A DNA stretch of 64,000 nucleotides from the NCBI GenBank assembly GCA_948099385.1, contig CANUEZ040000062.1:2783501-2847500 (forward strand), in the 5' to 3' direction. This DNA is from Fasciola hepatica. Lineage: Eukaryota > Platyhelminthes > Trematoda > Plagiorchiida > Fasciolidae. How positions within the stretch are numbered: the stretch's first letter is position 1; every line of letters starts with the position of its first letter. The notes under the pieces are model-generated. The model had not been told where the DNA came from. It ran no database searches and saw only the letters and a program-made list of their open reading frames with translations. Made by a program: the position numbers and the translations under genes. Of the stretch, positions 1-10,691 are shown piece by piece.

Positions 1-2
1 AT

Positions 3-1715
3 GGCACCCACCTTGTCTCGCCAGAAGATATGGCTGAGGCTTCCAACAGCTATTTCGCCTCAGCTCTTATTACGGGCACTAACCCTTTACCATTCTGCTA
101 TCCGATGCTCACACAGGACGAGATATCAACCATAACACTTTCCACGGCCAACATCAGGAAATTCCTGGCCAACACGAAACCCTCCTATCACCGAGGGCCT
201 GACGACCTTCCACCCGTCCTACTTCGATTTGGAGGACTTGACCTAGTGCTCCTATTTCTGAACCTCTTTACATTATCTATGATGTCTGGAATCTACCCAG
301 CTCAATGGAAAGCGTCCTGCATAATTCCAAAATACAAAAATGAGCCTTTGCATGATCCGGGGAACTATCGCACCATAAACCACACTTCGATTGTTTCCAG
401 GCTCATGGGGAGGATAGTAAGGGACCAGCTGGCAATTTTCCTGACTTCTCGAAATCTTATCAACCCAGCTCAGCATGGGTTCCTAAGGTCCCGTTCGTGC
501 CTCACATGTCAGATGGACTTCCTAAATTTAATCACTTCCAAGGCTGACAGCAGCAAGTCAGTTATCGTCATCTTTCTCGACATGACTGAAGCGTTCGACC
601 GTGTATCTCACGCCCGCTTACTGCCAAAAATTAAATCCTACGGAGTCACTGACGCCCTTCTGTCTTGGCTATCATCTTACCTCTCTGAACGTTCTCAAAC
701 CTTCATCGTCAACGGAACATCCTCTCGGCCCAAACGAATTACTAGCGGGGTCGTACAGGGTAGCGTTTTATGTCCTCCCTTATTTCTTATGTATATAGAT
801 GACGTCTTCCAAGTAGTGCGTCATGGCACGACATTCCTCTTTGCTGACGGCATAAAACTAGTCTATAATTTTGAGGCGAACACCAAGCACTCAGCTGTCA
901 GGGATATTCTGTCAGATTTGAAGTCCCTCGACAACTGGTGTATTCGATAGCTGATGACGTTTTCGGCAGCTAAGAGCTCCTTTCTGTCTTACAAATGCCA
1001 CGTTCTGCCTGGCTCCCTCAAAATGAATGGTCTGCCGATACCCACTACTCATGTGGTAAGAGATCTGGGCCTGCATCATTCGTGTTCCTTCAACTTTCAT
1101 GAACAAGCACTGAACCGAATTATCAAGGCAAGGAAGATAACTGCACTTATTCTCAGGACATACCGTACTCAGGAGAGTAAGCTCCTGATGTTCAAGACGC
1201 AAGCCAGGTCGCTGCTGGAATACTGCCTCCCAGCCTTTACCCTGATGCGAAAGGCCAACCGGGTCAACACAGATAAATTGTAACGCTCCTTCACCAAAAA
1301 ATTACTTGCCACCTGTCCCAACCCTAAATACAGAGCCAGGTGAGAACTACTTCGACTTGAGCCACTACGGTTAAGTCGTATCAGGCTCAATCTCTCATTC
1401 CTCTTCAACCTCCTGCATTCAAAAGTCCACTCATCTGATTACTCACTCGGTTTCTCTAGTGAGACTCCCTACTCCCTCCGTCATAGACAATTCACCACTA
1501 CAACCCCCCAATATAGAATCTCAATCAGATCTAGATACTTTTTGGTTACCTACTCCAGCCTCTGGAATAAGCTTTCAGACTCACTGCGATCGTGTCGCAA
1601 GCTAGTACAATTTAGAGGGGCACTATGCAAAATCCTGGACCCATCTTCTGTAACTAGCATGACCCGTGATAACATTAGCGTAGACCAAGCATATGAAGAT
1701 TGCCTTGATTATTAG
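3..1715 (+). pseudogene. Reverse transcriptase of CR1-L copy 1, broken by three in-frame stops
   Basis: Encodes the RT that would copy element RNA at a nicked target in the nucleus. One reading frame runs from the window edge to TAG 1713-1715, interrupted by TAG 948-950, TAA 1281-1283 and TGA 1341-1343, with no frameshift seen. Motifs in order: linker with YHRGPDDLPP, fingers with NYRTINHTSIVSRLM, palm motif A VIFLDMTEAFDRV, motif B SGVVQGSVLCPP and motif C FADG. The second catalytic aspartate of the expected FADD box is glycine, so the RT would be dead even without the stops. The thumb carries VRDLGLHHSCSF and the C-terminus LWNKL. The closest relative in the window is the minus-strand copy at 38150-42213. 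Confidence 0.85.
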
Positions 1716-3188
1716 ACCACAATGTGCCACAGTCTTTCGCATTTGACCGCTTTCTCATGACCCGTCCGATGATAGCATCCACGTATACAGATATATATAT
1801 ACCTTGGGTAAGCTGCACTCACTCTTCTCTCCCCTCCCATTTTGCAACATAATTTGCATACATATATTAAGAAAACCGTTCCGTCCTTTAGTGACAGGTG
1901 CTCCCCTTCACTTAACTCCTATGCTTCAGGCTAGAACACAACCGCCCCATCCTGCTTTTCTTGCGCCTTCCTCGTGTTCAGATAAAACGTTCATTTTCTG
2001 GTTTCCATTAGGACGATAAACACAACCCACGCCTGGAACACTCTCCAGACTGCCGCACTACTAATCTCTTTCAGATCGAATTAGTCACTTGGGTAGCCCT
2101 CAGCCAACTCGACGTTTATCCCGGATTACCGTAAAGACCAGACGATTTGATCAATGGTTTAAGCCTATAATCTCGCCTGCTGACTTTATATGGAGCACCG
2201 TACACGGAGTAACAAACCCTCATGAAAGTCTCACCGGATCGCAGAGGTGATTCCTGACACCAACCATGAACCCGCATCCGCTCAACGTCTATTACCAATA
2301 ATCCATTCCAACAGTTCAATTCTTTCCGAGTTGCAGTAGGAAACCCAGCCCTCGCCGCTGTCCACTTCGTCAAACCAGCCCCTTCTTACCTGCTACCCTC
2401 AACATTCTACCTGCCATCACCTGTAACCGAAGTCTTTATGAAACAGAATGCCCGCCATCGGTTGCCAACCAGAATGTGGCTAATAATTTTTTATCACATT
2501 CCAAAATATTCTTATTTTTTCCTTTCTTATTCTTCCTTACACTCTTCCAATTTCTGCCTAGCCGCACCAGTAGCGTTTATCTCCACTAATCCTTTTCTTT
2601 GACGGCTGTTCTTTGAAAGTCCGCTATGCGTCCATACACCATTCATGCTCTTCAAAAGTTCACTGAAACCCTTGTGATGCTTTTCGCCCTTATGTTAATT
2701 TCCATATGACACTGAAGTCACCTGCACAAAAGGCCCGTTTTATTATCACCTTTGACTCACTTGCATTTATGTCACATGCTTTCTCTACAACTAGTTACCC
2801 AGTGCTGGATCGGTTTTCTATGGTTTGTTGGTATCTCTGACTGCACGTTGATAGCCCCATGCGTACTTTACTTTTGATGTTGTTCTTTGGCATCTCTTCT
2901 GCCCGATTGCTCGTTAGTGACCGTCCTGTTATAGTCTATACCAGCAACACCACTTTTGTTCAGCTATCCACACCACCCTCACCGAATTCGAAACCGATTT
3001 GCAATTCCCGCTTCAACCATTGCCAATTTAGTTTTCTCAAACACTACATGGCTTCACTGGTGTAGTTCCGTTGCTGTGTAATCCATAAATTTAGAAACGG
3101 TGAATACCTCACATTGACATGTACTGCTGTATTCTCTGATCTTGCCTTGTGCATGCGTATTGACCACGGTCAAGAAATATACAATATC
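1716..3188 (+). repeat. 3' UTR and terminus of CR1-L copy 1
   Basis: No coding potential on the element strand. It is C/T-rich, with a short AT run near 1789-1802, like the 3' UTRs at 6885-13965 and 36196-38149. The end carries the hairpin TTGACC-AC-GGTCAA at 3160-3173, then AGAAATATACAATATC. This stem-loop-plus-tail arrangement is the part non-LTR reverse transcriptases often recognise when priming on the target; that role is family knowledge and not shown here. Confidence 0.6.
3160..3173 (+). other. Terminal hairpin of CR1-L copy 1
   Basis: Perfect six-base-pair stem TTGACC/GGTCAA with a two-base loop, about 15 bases from the element end. Other copies keep a stem at this place with different arm sequences, which suggests the structure is what is selected. 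Confidence 0.55.
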
Positions 3189-4624
3189 TTGGCAAACGTG
3201 AAGCTAGTTCTGGCTACGACTAGAGACCCTGGCGAAGGCTTCATTTGTTAACTGAAACAGCAATAGGTAGGTGGTGCTCTGCGAAGGTCTGAGGAGTCTA
3301 GCACATTTGCTCGGCTGTTGGCCCAGATAGAAAACGCTCAATATCATATTTTTAGCCGTTGAAAGAATTATCCGGTCTTGAGTGTTAAACACGATCGCAT
3401 TTTTTGCTTCTTTCATCTGTCTGAAGATTTCCGAGGCGACTGAGTCCAAAACTTTGTAGCCAGCAGTAAGTGGGTTGGGACATAGTGTGCATCAGCAAGA
3501 ACGCTGAAGGTATCAGTTGACCGATGATCAGATCGGCGGAGTCAATTTGGAGGGGAAGACTACTAAGATTGTCGCTTATTCCCACAGTTTTCTTATTGGC
3601 ATCTCAAAGTATATCGACCAGAGAAACTGAACAGTTATTCGGTATGGTTAGGAGTTTATTGGTCCTGCGGCGGCGGTTGCCGAAAAAGACTTTGGGTCGG
3701 TTGGTAGAAGATATAAACATATTTATGGTAGTAAAGATGAACGTGGCCAGCCGAAACATGTTGTGGCATTATGCGGGAGTAGAAAAGCAATACGGGTGCT
3801 GGGGGATAGGAGCAAATCATTATTGCGAGGCACAATCCCTCAGCTTCTACCTCCTTTTTTGTCGAGGAAGTCTGCTAGGAAAGGCGGTGGAGTGCCAACC
3901 ACTAGAGTTCCCGCTGGGCCTGAGGGCAGAGACCGCACTTTGGCTTGTGCCGAGGAAGCGTGTCGGAAGTAGCGCCTGCGAATGCGGCGTGCGCGAAACG
4001 TATGGTGAAACAAGTGACAGACAGGGTGTGATGGGCTGATCACCACGGTGAGGCCAGTGTGTGCGCTCGGGAAAGATTTCTCGTCACGGGAAGTCAGTGT
4101 TCGCGGAATTAAATATGCACTAGTTTTTAGGCTGAAAGCTTCATTTAGTTTTTATGGACGATGCTGTTGGAGTGCTTACGGATGTATAATGCAAGTCAAG
4201 AAGGCTGAATAGTTGGAAAATACGTCGGCATAGACGTCTTGTGCCGCTTAATGGAGATGGTTTCCAAAAGCAGTATTTTGGAATCTACTAATGTTGTCTG
4301 ATGGGGACTGATTTTTCGTTTGGCTCCTGGCCGGAGAACAGCGAAGAGATAAATCTTGCAAGTATCTTGCATCACAGGATAGCCTTACAACAGTGCTCCA
4401 AAAAATCTGCAATCTTTCCGGGTTATAATACTCTCCTAAGAGCCGTGGTTTTAAGGATTGTCCTAGATGGCTTCATAAAAAGTATACCGATAAATGTGAG
4501 ACGAGAACTCGGTGTAAAGTATGTGCAATGCCACCAGTCATAAATTACACCTAACCTCAAATTAAAAAGGAGACAAAACGGGATTTAATGGGCGAGGTAT
4601 GAACTGTGTTTAACTCTCTGCCCT
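3189..4624. other. Unassigned stretch between two CR1-L copies
   Basis: About 1.4 kb with no clear retroelement domain on the plus strand. A 171-codon open frame at 3524-4039 has no motif I recognise and overlaps antisense frames, so I do not call it a gene. The only suggestive coding trace is antisense (3204-3585). It may be an older element into which both flanking CR1-L copies inserted. Confidence 0.4.
3204..3585 (-). pseudogene. Possible ORF1-like fragment of another non-LTR element
   Basis: Two overlapping antisense frames join near 3440 through a frameshift. The downstream part reads EIFRQMKEAKNAIVFN, then KNMILSVFYL, then LLLFQLTNEAF. This resembles the ORF1 pattern of flatworm-type CR1 elements, where an EIFRR-x-RNVIVFN-like strand leads a small nucleic-acid-binding domain with a later LLFxF strand. 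The match is from memory and short. The fragment stops at the tail of CR1-L copy 1, as expected if copy 1 inserted into it. It could equally be chance. Confidence 0.35.
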
Positions 4625-6884
4625 ACTAGGGGGAATATCTTGGACCCAGTATTCTCCATTGATGTTTCTGATATGACCACCAAGATTACTGATCACTTCC
4701 CGAGTAGTGATCATCGTATTTTCCGGTGCAAATTCAGCTGCTTCAGCTATTTTCATTCGACGCAATCCTCTCCCCCTGTTCCGAATTCCTACCGTTGCTG
4801 TAACTGGCTCCTAGTGCCAATGATAATCCGCTCCCTTAACTGGGACATTTTTTTCCTTTCCTCCGATTCCCTCACTGTTATGAACTCTCTCAACTCCAAC
4901 CTCCTACACTGCTTAAGTACCGCCACTTCTGTGCCGATTCATGCTCCAGGTTCAACAGCTCAAGCCTGTCACTTCTGGAGCGTAAGCTGTCTAAGGTGCA
5001 ACTTACTCCGCTAGATCACACGAATTTACAATTCTCCTGCGCATAAACCAGCTAAAACTGAGGCTGCGTTGCATGGATTTTCGCATCTGAGAAGGCAAGA
5101 AGCCATCGCTCTAGCACACCCAAACAAAAATTGGCTACCTGTCCAACCTGCTATGTAGAAGGTCCAATCACTCCAATCATGCCTCGCTCAAATTCCCCAT
5201 CAGTGGTCCATCTACAGCTAATACTCCAGCACCTATTACTGAGGCCTTCAATGAGCATTTTTTCCTCCTCCTTATAAACTGTCCTGATATTCCCCCTCCT
5301 ACCATCCATCCTCGCACCTCTGCCTCTCTTTCGTCGATTCCCTTCACCCATTTAAAAATTGAAAAATCAGTTTCCTTTATTGAAACTTCCCCGAAACCGG
5401 GACCAGATGATCTCCCATCGGCCCTCCTCCGTTTCGGTGGTCCTGACCTCCACTTATTGTCACTTAATATATACACCACCTACATGCTTCACAGTTTTGT
5501 CCCAAAGGAAATCCTCTGTTATAATTCCGCGCTTCAAAAAGGGTGCACCGCACGACCCAGATAACTGTTGGCTCATTAATCACACCCCAGTAGTCTGCAA
5601 AATCATGGAGAGGATTATCAAAAAACACATTGTCCAGTACCTCTTATCCAACAACCAGCTGAACCCTGGTCAGCATGGTTTCTTGAACTCCCTTCTCTGC
5701 TCTTTCTGCCAGCACGACTTTCTCAATGTCCTTTCGTCCGCTGCAGACGCCGGCAACTCTGTAGTTGTCCTGTATCTCGGCATGTCCAAGGCTTTTGACC
5801 GTGTTCTCCATATGCATCTGTTAGCCAAAATATGGTCTCTCGGTATTACTGACCATCTCCTCTCCTGGCTATCCTCTTATCTCTCTCACAGAACACAAGC
5901 TGTGCTCGTTGAAGGCCACTTGTCTTCCACCAAACCGATTACTAGCGGCGTCATCCAAGGCAGTGTCCTAGGCCCATTATTATTCCTTATTTATATCAAT
6001 GACATTTTCTCTTCTATTCGACACGGCACTCCTTTCCTCTTCCTCCCTAATGATCTATCCGTGACTCTTTGCAAAATATCGCGTGACCTATTCGTTCTCC
6101 AAACTTGGTGCGTCTCGTGGTTCATGAAATTCTCTGCGGAGAAAAGCTTTCTCCTACCATACAAGTGCACTGTACCACCCGGCTAAACTTGTCTGGACGG
6201 CCTGTCCATCCCCATACACCCCATGGTTACCGATCTTGGCGCACGCTGCTCTTGTTCCCTTAACTTCTCAGGACAGGCATCGTTCTAAATCGCTGAAGCT
6301 AAGCAAACCCTAGGCCTGATCAGTTGGTGTTTCCTAATACCGGCCAGTCGCCTCTCCATGTATCTCTCACACGTGAGACGGCTCCTAGAATATTGTCCCA
6401 TTACCTGCAGCCTCTGGCCACATTCCTCTATCGTATCCCTTGAGAACCTTCAGCGTACTTTCACCAAAAGGCTGTTGGGCGTATCCATAGCCCCAACATA
6501 CCGCCAGCGCTGTGAGCTCCTACAATTTGAACCTCTGTGGATTCGTCGCATGAGGCTCAACCTGATTTTCCTATTTAAGCTAATCCACAACCTGGCCTAC
6601 ACTTCCTATCCCAACTCATTCGCTGTCCCCTGCTCCTACTCGGTCGGACATCGTGTCTTCTCTCTCTCACTGTTCCTCATTCTAATCTCAGCCTGAAGTC
6701 CCGATTCTTTCTGTCAGCCTATTCCAAAATCTGGAATAAGCTCCCCCTTAGCTTACCCAGTGCCTCCTCACTGTTCTCATTTAGGCGCGCAATTGTGTTA
6801 TACTTAACAGTTCCCAATGTTATATTGCTCATCAATGAATTCGTCGCCCCCGACCTGGCCTTTGAAAGAGGCCTCACTCTGTAA
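4625..6884 (+). pseudogene. Endonuclease C-terminus and RT of CR1-L copy 2, frameshifted and partly deleted
   Basis: The 5' end begins at the end of an apurinic-endonuclease-like domain: a LDPVFS strand, then ITDHFPSSDHRIF with the terminal SDH catalytic triplet. The linker (4780-5015) is followed by frame changes; the RT frame is recovered by about 5500. RT motifs: PDNCWLINHTPVVCKIME, motif A VVLYLGMSKAFDRV (the catalytic aspartate is glycine) and motif B SGVIQGSVLGPL. Motif C is missing: after TPFLF the sequence runs into LPNDL, so the FADD box is lost in a small deletion near 6045. The thumb resumes at about 6358 with RLLEYC and ends with KIWNKLPL and RGLTL before the stop. Clearly inactive. 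Confidence 0.8.
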
Positions 6885-8392
6885 CTCTACCACCACCGCG
6901 CCGCAGGCCACTAGGTCAACCCCATGCCCGACACCCCCTCTCTCTAGTGCATCGAACTGAGGCAATTGCCTCCCCTGATCCATAGCGAACTTACCTCCTG
7001 CCTCCATAAGATAACCCTATTGCTCACCTAAGTTCATCTCTTATCCATCATATTCGCTTTTTTCTCTCCTCAGTATCCGTTGTTTCTCAGCTGGGGCACA
7101 CCCAGACTGCGTTTCTCTATCCATTTCCCCTTTTCAGTGATTCTCAATGAAGGCCAACCACTTCGGGCACTGTACTTACCATCTCCCTGGCAGGTGCACC
7201 TGGATGATATTGCTACACGGTCGTCTACCACTCGCTGTTTCCGTTGGCTCTCCTGTCCATGGTCTCACGTCTTGGTCATTTGTTCCTGGTTCACGCACCC
7301 CCATCGCGGTCGTTTTGTCCCCTGTACAATTATCAATGATCATTCGTGCCACTCCCAACAGTGCGGGGCGCGGTCAAATCCACCGCTATTGCCGGCCCAC
7401 ATCTGGCGTGCAGGCCGTCTGCAACGATGTGAGAGCGCAATTAGAGTGGTGGATCACATCTCCTGTGTTCACTTTACAAAGAGCTTTTCAGGTTGGGTGC
7501 CCAGAGCAAGGCCAGTCCCACTCACTAGAACCACTTGCGGATGGCTCGCTCTGACTTTTCTTGGACTACCGAATCCAATGCTGTCGGTTGAAAATTGTAT
7601 GCTACTCATCCTTTTTCCGCCAGAGTTTGTTCATCTGTAGCTCTTATCATCCGTTACCACTTCCCATTTTTGTCGCCCTACCACGGTATTCACACCTACC
7701 TATTCTGTCCTTCCTCCCATCGTCTCTCTCCACACCAACTTTCATCGCATTGAGTCATTATCGCCCTAACGGCTCTTTACTTCTGACGCTCGCCAATATC
7801 TCCTTTACACCTGCCGTCATTGCTGACCTTTATTCTCTATGCACTAGGTATTACCATCTGCTCAGAATGCCCATTGACTGCATTCTTATACCCGTCGTTT
7901 TGATAAATTCCTCATTGTTGTCTCTCGTTATGCCCAATGCCATTATGCACCAGTCACACCCTCACCCATGATTAATCCGCATGTTAGAAACTTCCGCTCC
8001 AAACTCTGCTTCTTTTACAGTCGCGTTTATTATCTAATCACCACCACCATATTCTCCTCTCTTGGCTCCGCAATTCCTCTCTGGTACTTTCCAATGTCGC
8101 GATTGGTATCCACCTGTTCAATTGTCTGCCGGCACACAGCTCTCCAGGCCCATTGCCCCAGCTCCGTTGCGCATTCACTTTATTTTTGGCCTTCTTGTTC
8201 TATTACTGGTTCACTCATCTCGGGGCGTCCTGCTTCCCTCTCCACCTCCTTCGTGTTCCGTCGGCAGTAAAACGATCTGATTCGTCATTTCTTACCTGTG
8301 TCTCCTCGGTCATTGCTTTCATCCATTGATCCGTTTATTGCTCGCTACAGGCATTTTTCTGTGTCTTCCATGTGGCTCGATTTTCCACGCTT

Positions 8393-8527
8393 CACCGATT
8401 GTAAAGACAACTTTACGTCATGATGTACTTTTACAGTTCCAAATCGTTTAACCTGCCACTACCCGATTCCCCCCGTCCGTCACCACATGTCGCACCTGCA
8501 TTGATCAAATAATTAGACCCATTCTTA
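8393..8527 (+). repeat. 135 bp invariant block, copy A
   Basis: Begins CACCGATTGTAAAGACAAC and ends TTAGACCCATTCTTA. By eye it is identical to copy C (47646-47780) and differs from copy B (12862-12996) at one base, although the flanks differ strongly. Near its start is the perfect inverted repeat GTAAAG-ACAA-CTTTAC. It lies inside CR1-L 3' UTRs each time. Confidence 0.75.
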
Positions 8528-8762
8528 TCTGATCTGTTCAATCCTATCCTTCATCTTCTCTCGCTTATTATCTCTCTCCAGCCGGCCTCACTTTTTGCTT
8601 CTTCAGTCTTCTCTATCTATTGATCCACCATGTTATCCCGTCATAAAAACTTCGTCTGAATTCTCCCAAGTCAATCCTGCACACTTTAATCCAAATCCTA
8701 TCCCCCTCTCTCAATCACTGATACTTTTTTCTCCTAGTACTCCATTACTGTTTGCTCCTGCT

Positions 8763-8849
8763 CCTCGCATATCTATTTATGCACATATATATACATATAT
8801 ATATATATATTATATAAAATATATATACACATATATATGTATATATACA
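8763..8849. repeat. AT-rich microsatellite in the CR1-L UTR
   Basis: Imperfect (AT)n/(ATAC)n run immediately upstream of the RTE insertion. Similar runs occupy the same relative position in the other UTR units (12415-12456, 13255-13312, 48037-48098), so the microsatellite is a resident part of the element. Confidence 0.8.
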
Positions 8850-8918
8850 CACTAAGCCATTCCGCTGCCTTTCGGATAGGCCCTTTTTAGAATTAAAGGC
8901 TTTGGATGAGGACCCTAA

Positions 8919-10691
8919 TCCTTCTCCTCCTTTGTGGCTGGACACCCTAGCAATACCCGTCCAACATCTCCTATGAATTGCACGAATAGAAAGAATTCCA
9001 TACTGCATCGGTCGTCGCGCAGGCTAATCAGGACCGCACTGCCCATTGCATCGAGCGGGGTGGGTAGTGATAAGTGGGCTACTGCTCAGAAGTCCCTCTC
9101 TTTTATTCAACCTTTGTCTTCTGTCCTCAACCACCTCTCTTTACCTCCTCTGTCCATCCTAAATGCTCCCACTGATAACACGGTCGATACTCGCAACGAT
9201 TCACTGTCAAATAATGTCGGGAATAATCCTCTGTCTGGTAACTCACATTTTCTCAAGCCTCGTCAGCCTCTTAATCTCGGCTCCTTCAACGAGAGTACAC
9301 TCATGCAGGCCGGTCAGCAGGCGTGCCTAGCGCTCACAATAAATTCTCTGAAGATTGATGTCTGCTGCTTAAGCGAAACGCGTATCCAGGATTCGAGCAG
9401 TGTAATTCAACAAACTGCTCCTGGTATCTCATCGAGGTATATTCTGCGCACCTCAGGAGACGAAGCAGCTAGAGCTGTGGGTCAACGTGGTGTAGGAATT
9501 GTCTTGACTGGCAAGGCTGAGGCTGCCCTTTTAGACTGGATTCCTGTTAACAGTCGTTTATGTGCTGTGAGACTCCAAGGGTCAGTCGGCGTTCGAAAGG
9601 ATAGTTGTGTTAAGCGCAATTTGTTTGTGATCTCGGCGTACGCCCCAACGGACTGCAGCTCAGACTTGCAGAAAGATGAGTTCTATGATGCCCTCGCCAC
9701 TCTCGTTCGCAGCAGTAAAGGTTCCGACATTGTAGTGCTAGCTGGTGACTTCAATGCACAAGTTGGCAAACTTAGTGTGTCAGAAGCCTGTTTAGGTGGG
9801 CGTTGTGTTTTACCTGCTGAGCGTACAGATAACGGGGATAGGCTTCTCCAGTTTTGTGCAGACAATCGATTGTTCTTGTCTAGCACAAATTTCCGACACA
9901 GCTCGCATCGCACAGCGACATGGCGCTCTAACTCTACAGGTACTTTGAGTCAAATTGACCATATCGCTGTAAGCTACCGGTGACGCAGTTCTGTTCAGAA
10001 CTGTAGATCATACTGGTCCACGTACGTAGAGTCGGACCATGCATTAGTTTTAATGCGATTATCTCTCCAACTGCATGGTCATCGTCGCAAACCGCAAACC
10101 CGACTAGCCGTGCAACGTTTGTGTGATCCAGAAGTACGCACCCGGTATGAGCAGAAGTTAGCACATGAGCTAGGATCCACGGAGAACAGTAATGTAGATG
10201 AGTATTGGGCTCATATCAAACAGGCGATGCACGTTGCAGCAGGTTTCGCCTATGGTCCTCGATCCGTTGTCCATCAAAGACACTGGATCTCGCAAGAGTT
10301 GCTGAGTATAATGGAGCAAAAGCGTCAGCTCTCGAACCGTAAGGAGATGAATAAGATGCGGAGAAAGCAGCAGAGTCAAGTTACGAAAAGCTTTAAGAAT
10401 GATCGCGAAAATTGGTGGGTCAAGGTAGCCGAAGAAATGGAAATGGCAGCTGCTTCAGGTAATAGTCAAAGACTGTTCAAACTTATTCGTGACACCGGTG
10501 GACGGCGAACTCAGGTAAGTGAAACGAGAGAGCCCATCCATAGCAAACAGCAAAGGCTTGACCGATGGGCCGAGTACTTCAAGGAACAGTTTAGCTGGCC
10601 GCACGCTAGTGTAGTTACTCCCGTGTCAACAACTGTGACTCCCTGGGTAGTATCACTTGAGGCCCCATCGGAAGTAGAAGTAGAGTCATGA
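8919..10691 (+). pseudogene. RTE-like endonuclease and linker, copy 1, one internal stop
   Basis: An apurinic-endonuclease-like domain that would nick target DNA. The frame is open from 8919 to TGA 10689-10691, with one internal TGA at 9981-9983. Motifs: LNLGSFNESTLMQ (N-terminal strand), CLSETRIQD (catalytic glutamate), VISAYAP, VVLAGDFNAQVG (aspartate and asparagine) and QIDHI. The terminal SDH triplet falls just after the stop, in VESDHALVL, so truncated product would lack it. After the endonuclease comes a basic, tryptophan-rich linker (RENWWVKVAEEM). No ATG opens the frame; the first ATG is at about 8973. The 5' edge in another frame reads ALDEDPN and PLWLDTL, probably the original N-terminus displaced by a frameshift. 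Confidence 0.85.

Larger units (their letters stand above)
1..3188 (+). mobile_element. CR1-L copy 1: CR1/Jockey-like non-LTR retrotransposon, cut by the window edge
   Basis: Reverse-transcriptase remnant followed by a pyrimidine-rich 3' UTR of about 1.47 kb. The 3' limit is set by a terminal block that recurs at other CR1-L ends: a GATC-TTGC/GATCATGC-like stretch, a short hairpin (3160-3173), an AAATA(A/T)A-type stretch and an AT-rich end. The same order is seen near 13922, 16720 (antisense) and 36216 (antisense). The 5' part lies outside the window, so total length and 5' truncation cannot be judged. The family name is mine; CR1/Jockey-like is inferred from RT motifs and hairpin-plus-short-repeat 3' ends. 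Confidence 0.8.
6885..8849 (+). repeat. 3' UTR of CR1-L copy 2, proximal part
   Basis: C/T-rich and without a credible gene on either strand. Long open frames on the plus strand here (for example 7080-7640, 7561-7971) reflect compositional bias and have no domain. The segment around 7080-7560 aligns by eye with the antisense UTR near 37560-38020. The distal part contains the first copy of the 135 bp block (8393-8527) and an AT microsatellite directly before the RTE insertion. Confidence 0.6.

Noticed and set aside
3524..4039. 171-codon open frame
   Set aside because: No motif, unusual composition, overlapped by open antisense frames; likely chance.
7080..8280. Several overlapping plus-strand frames of 70-190 codons
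   Set aside because: Pyrimidine-rich UTR gives long Ser/Leu/Pro frames in more than one phase; no domain, and homologous antisense UTR is non-coding.
8763..8849. AT repeat runs as a possible CRISPR or satellite array
   Set aside because: Simple dinucleotide runs without spacers, recurring at the same place in an element UTR.
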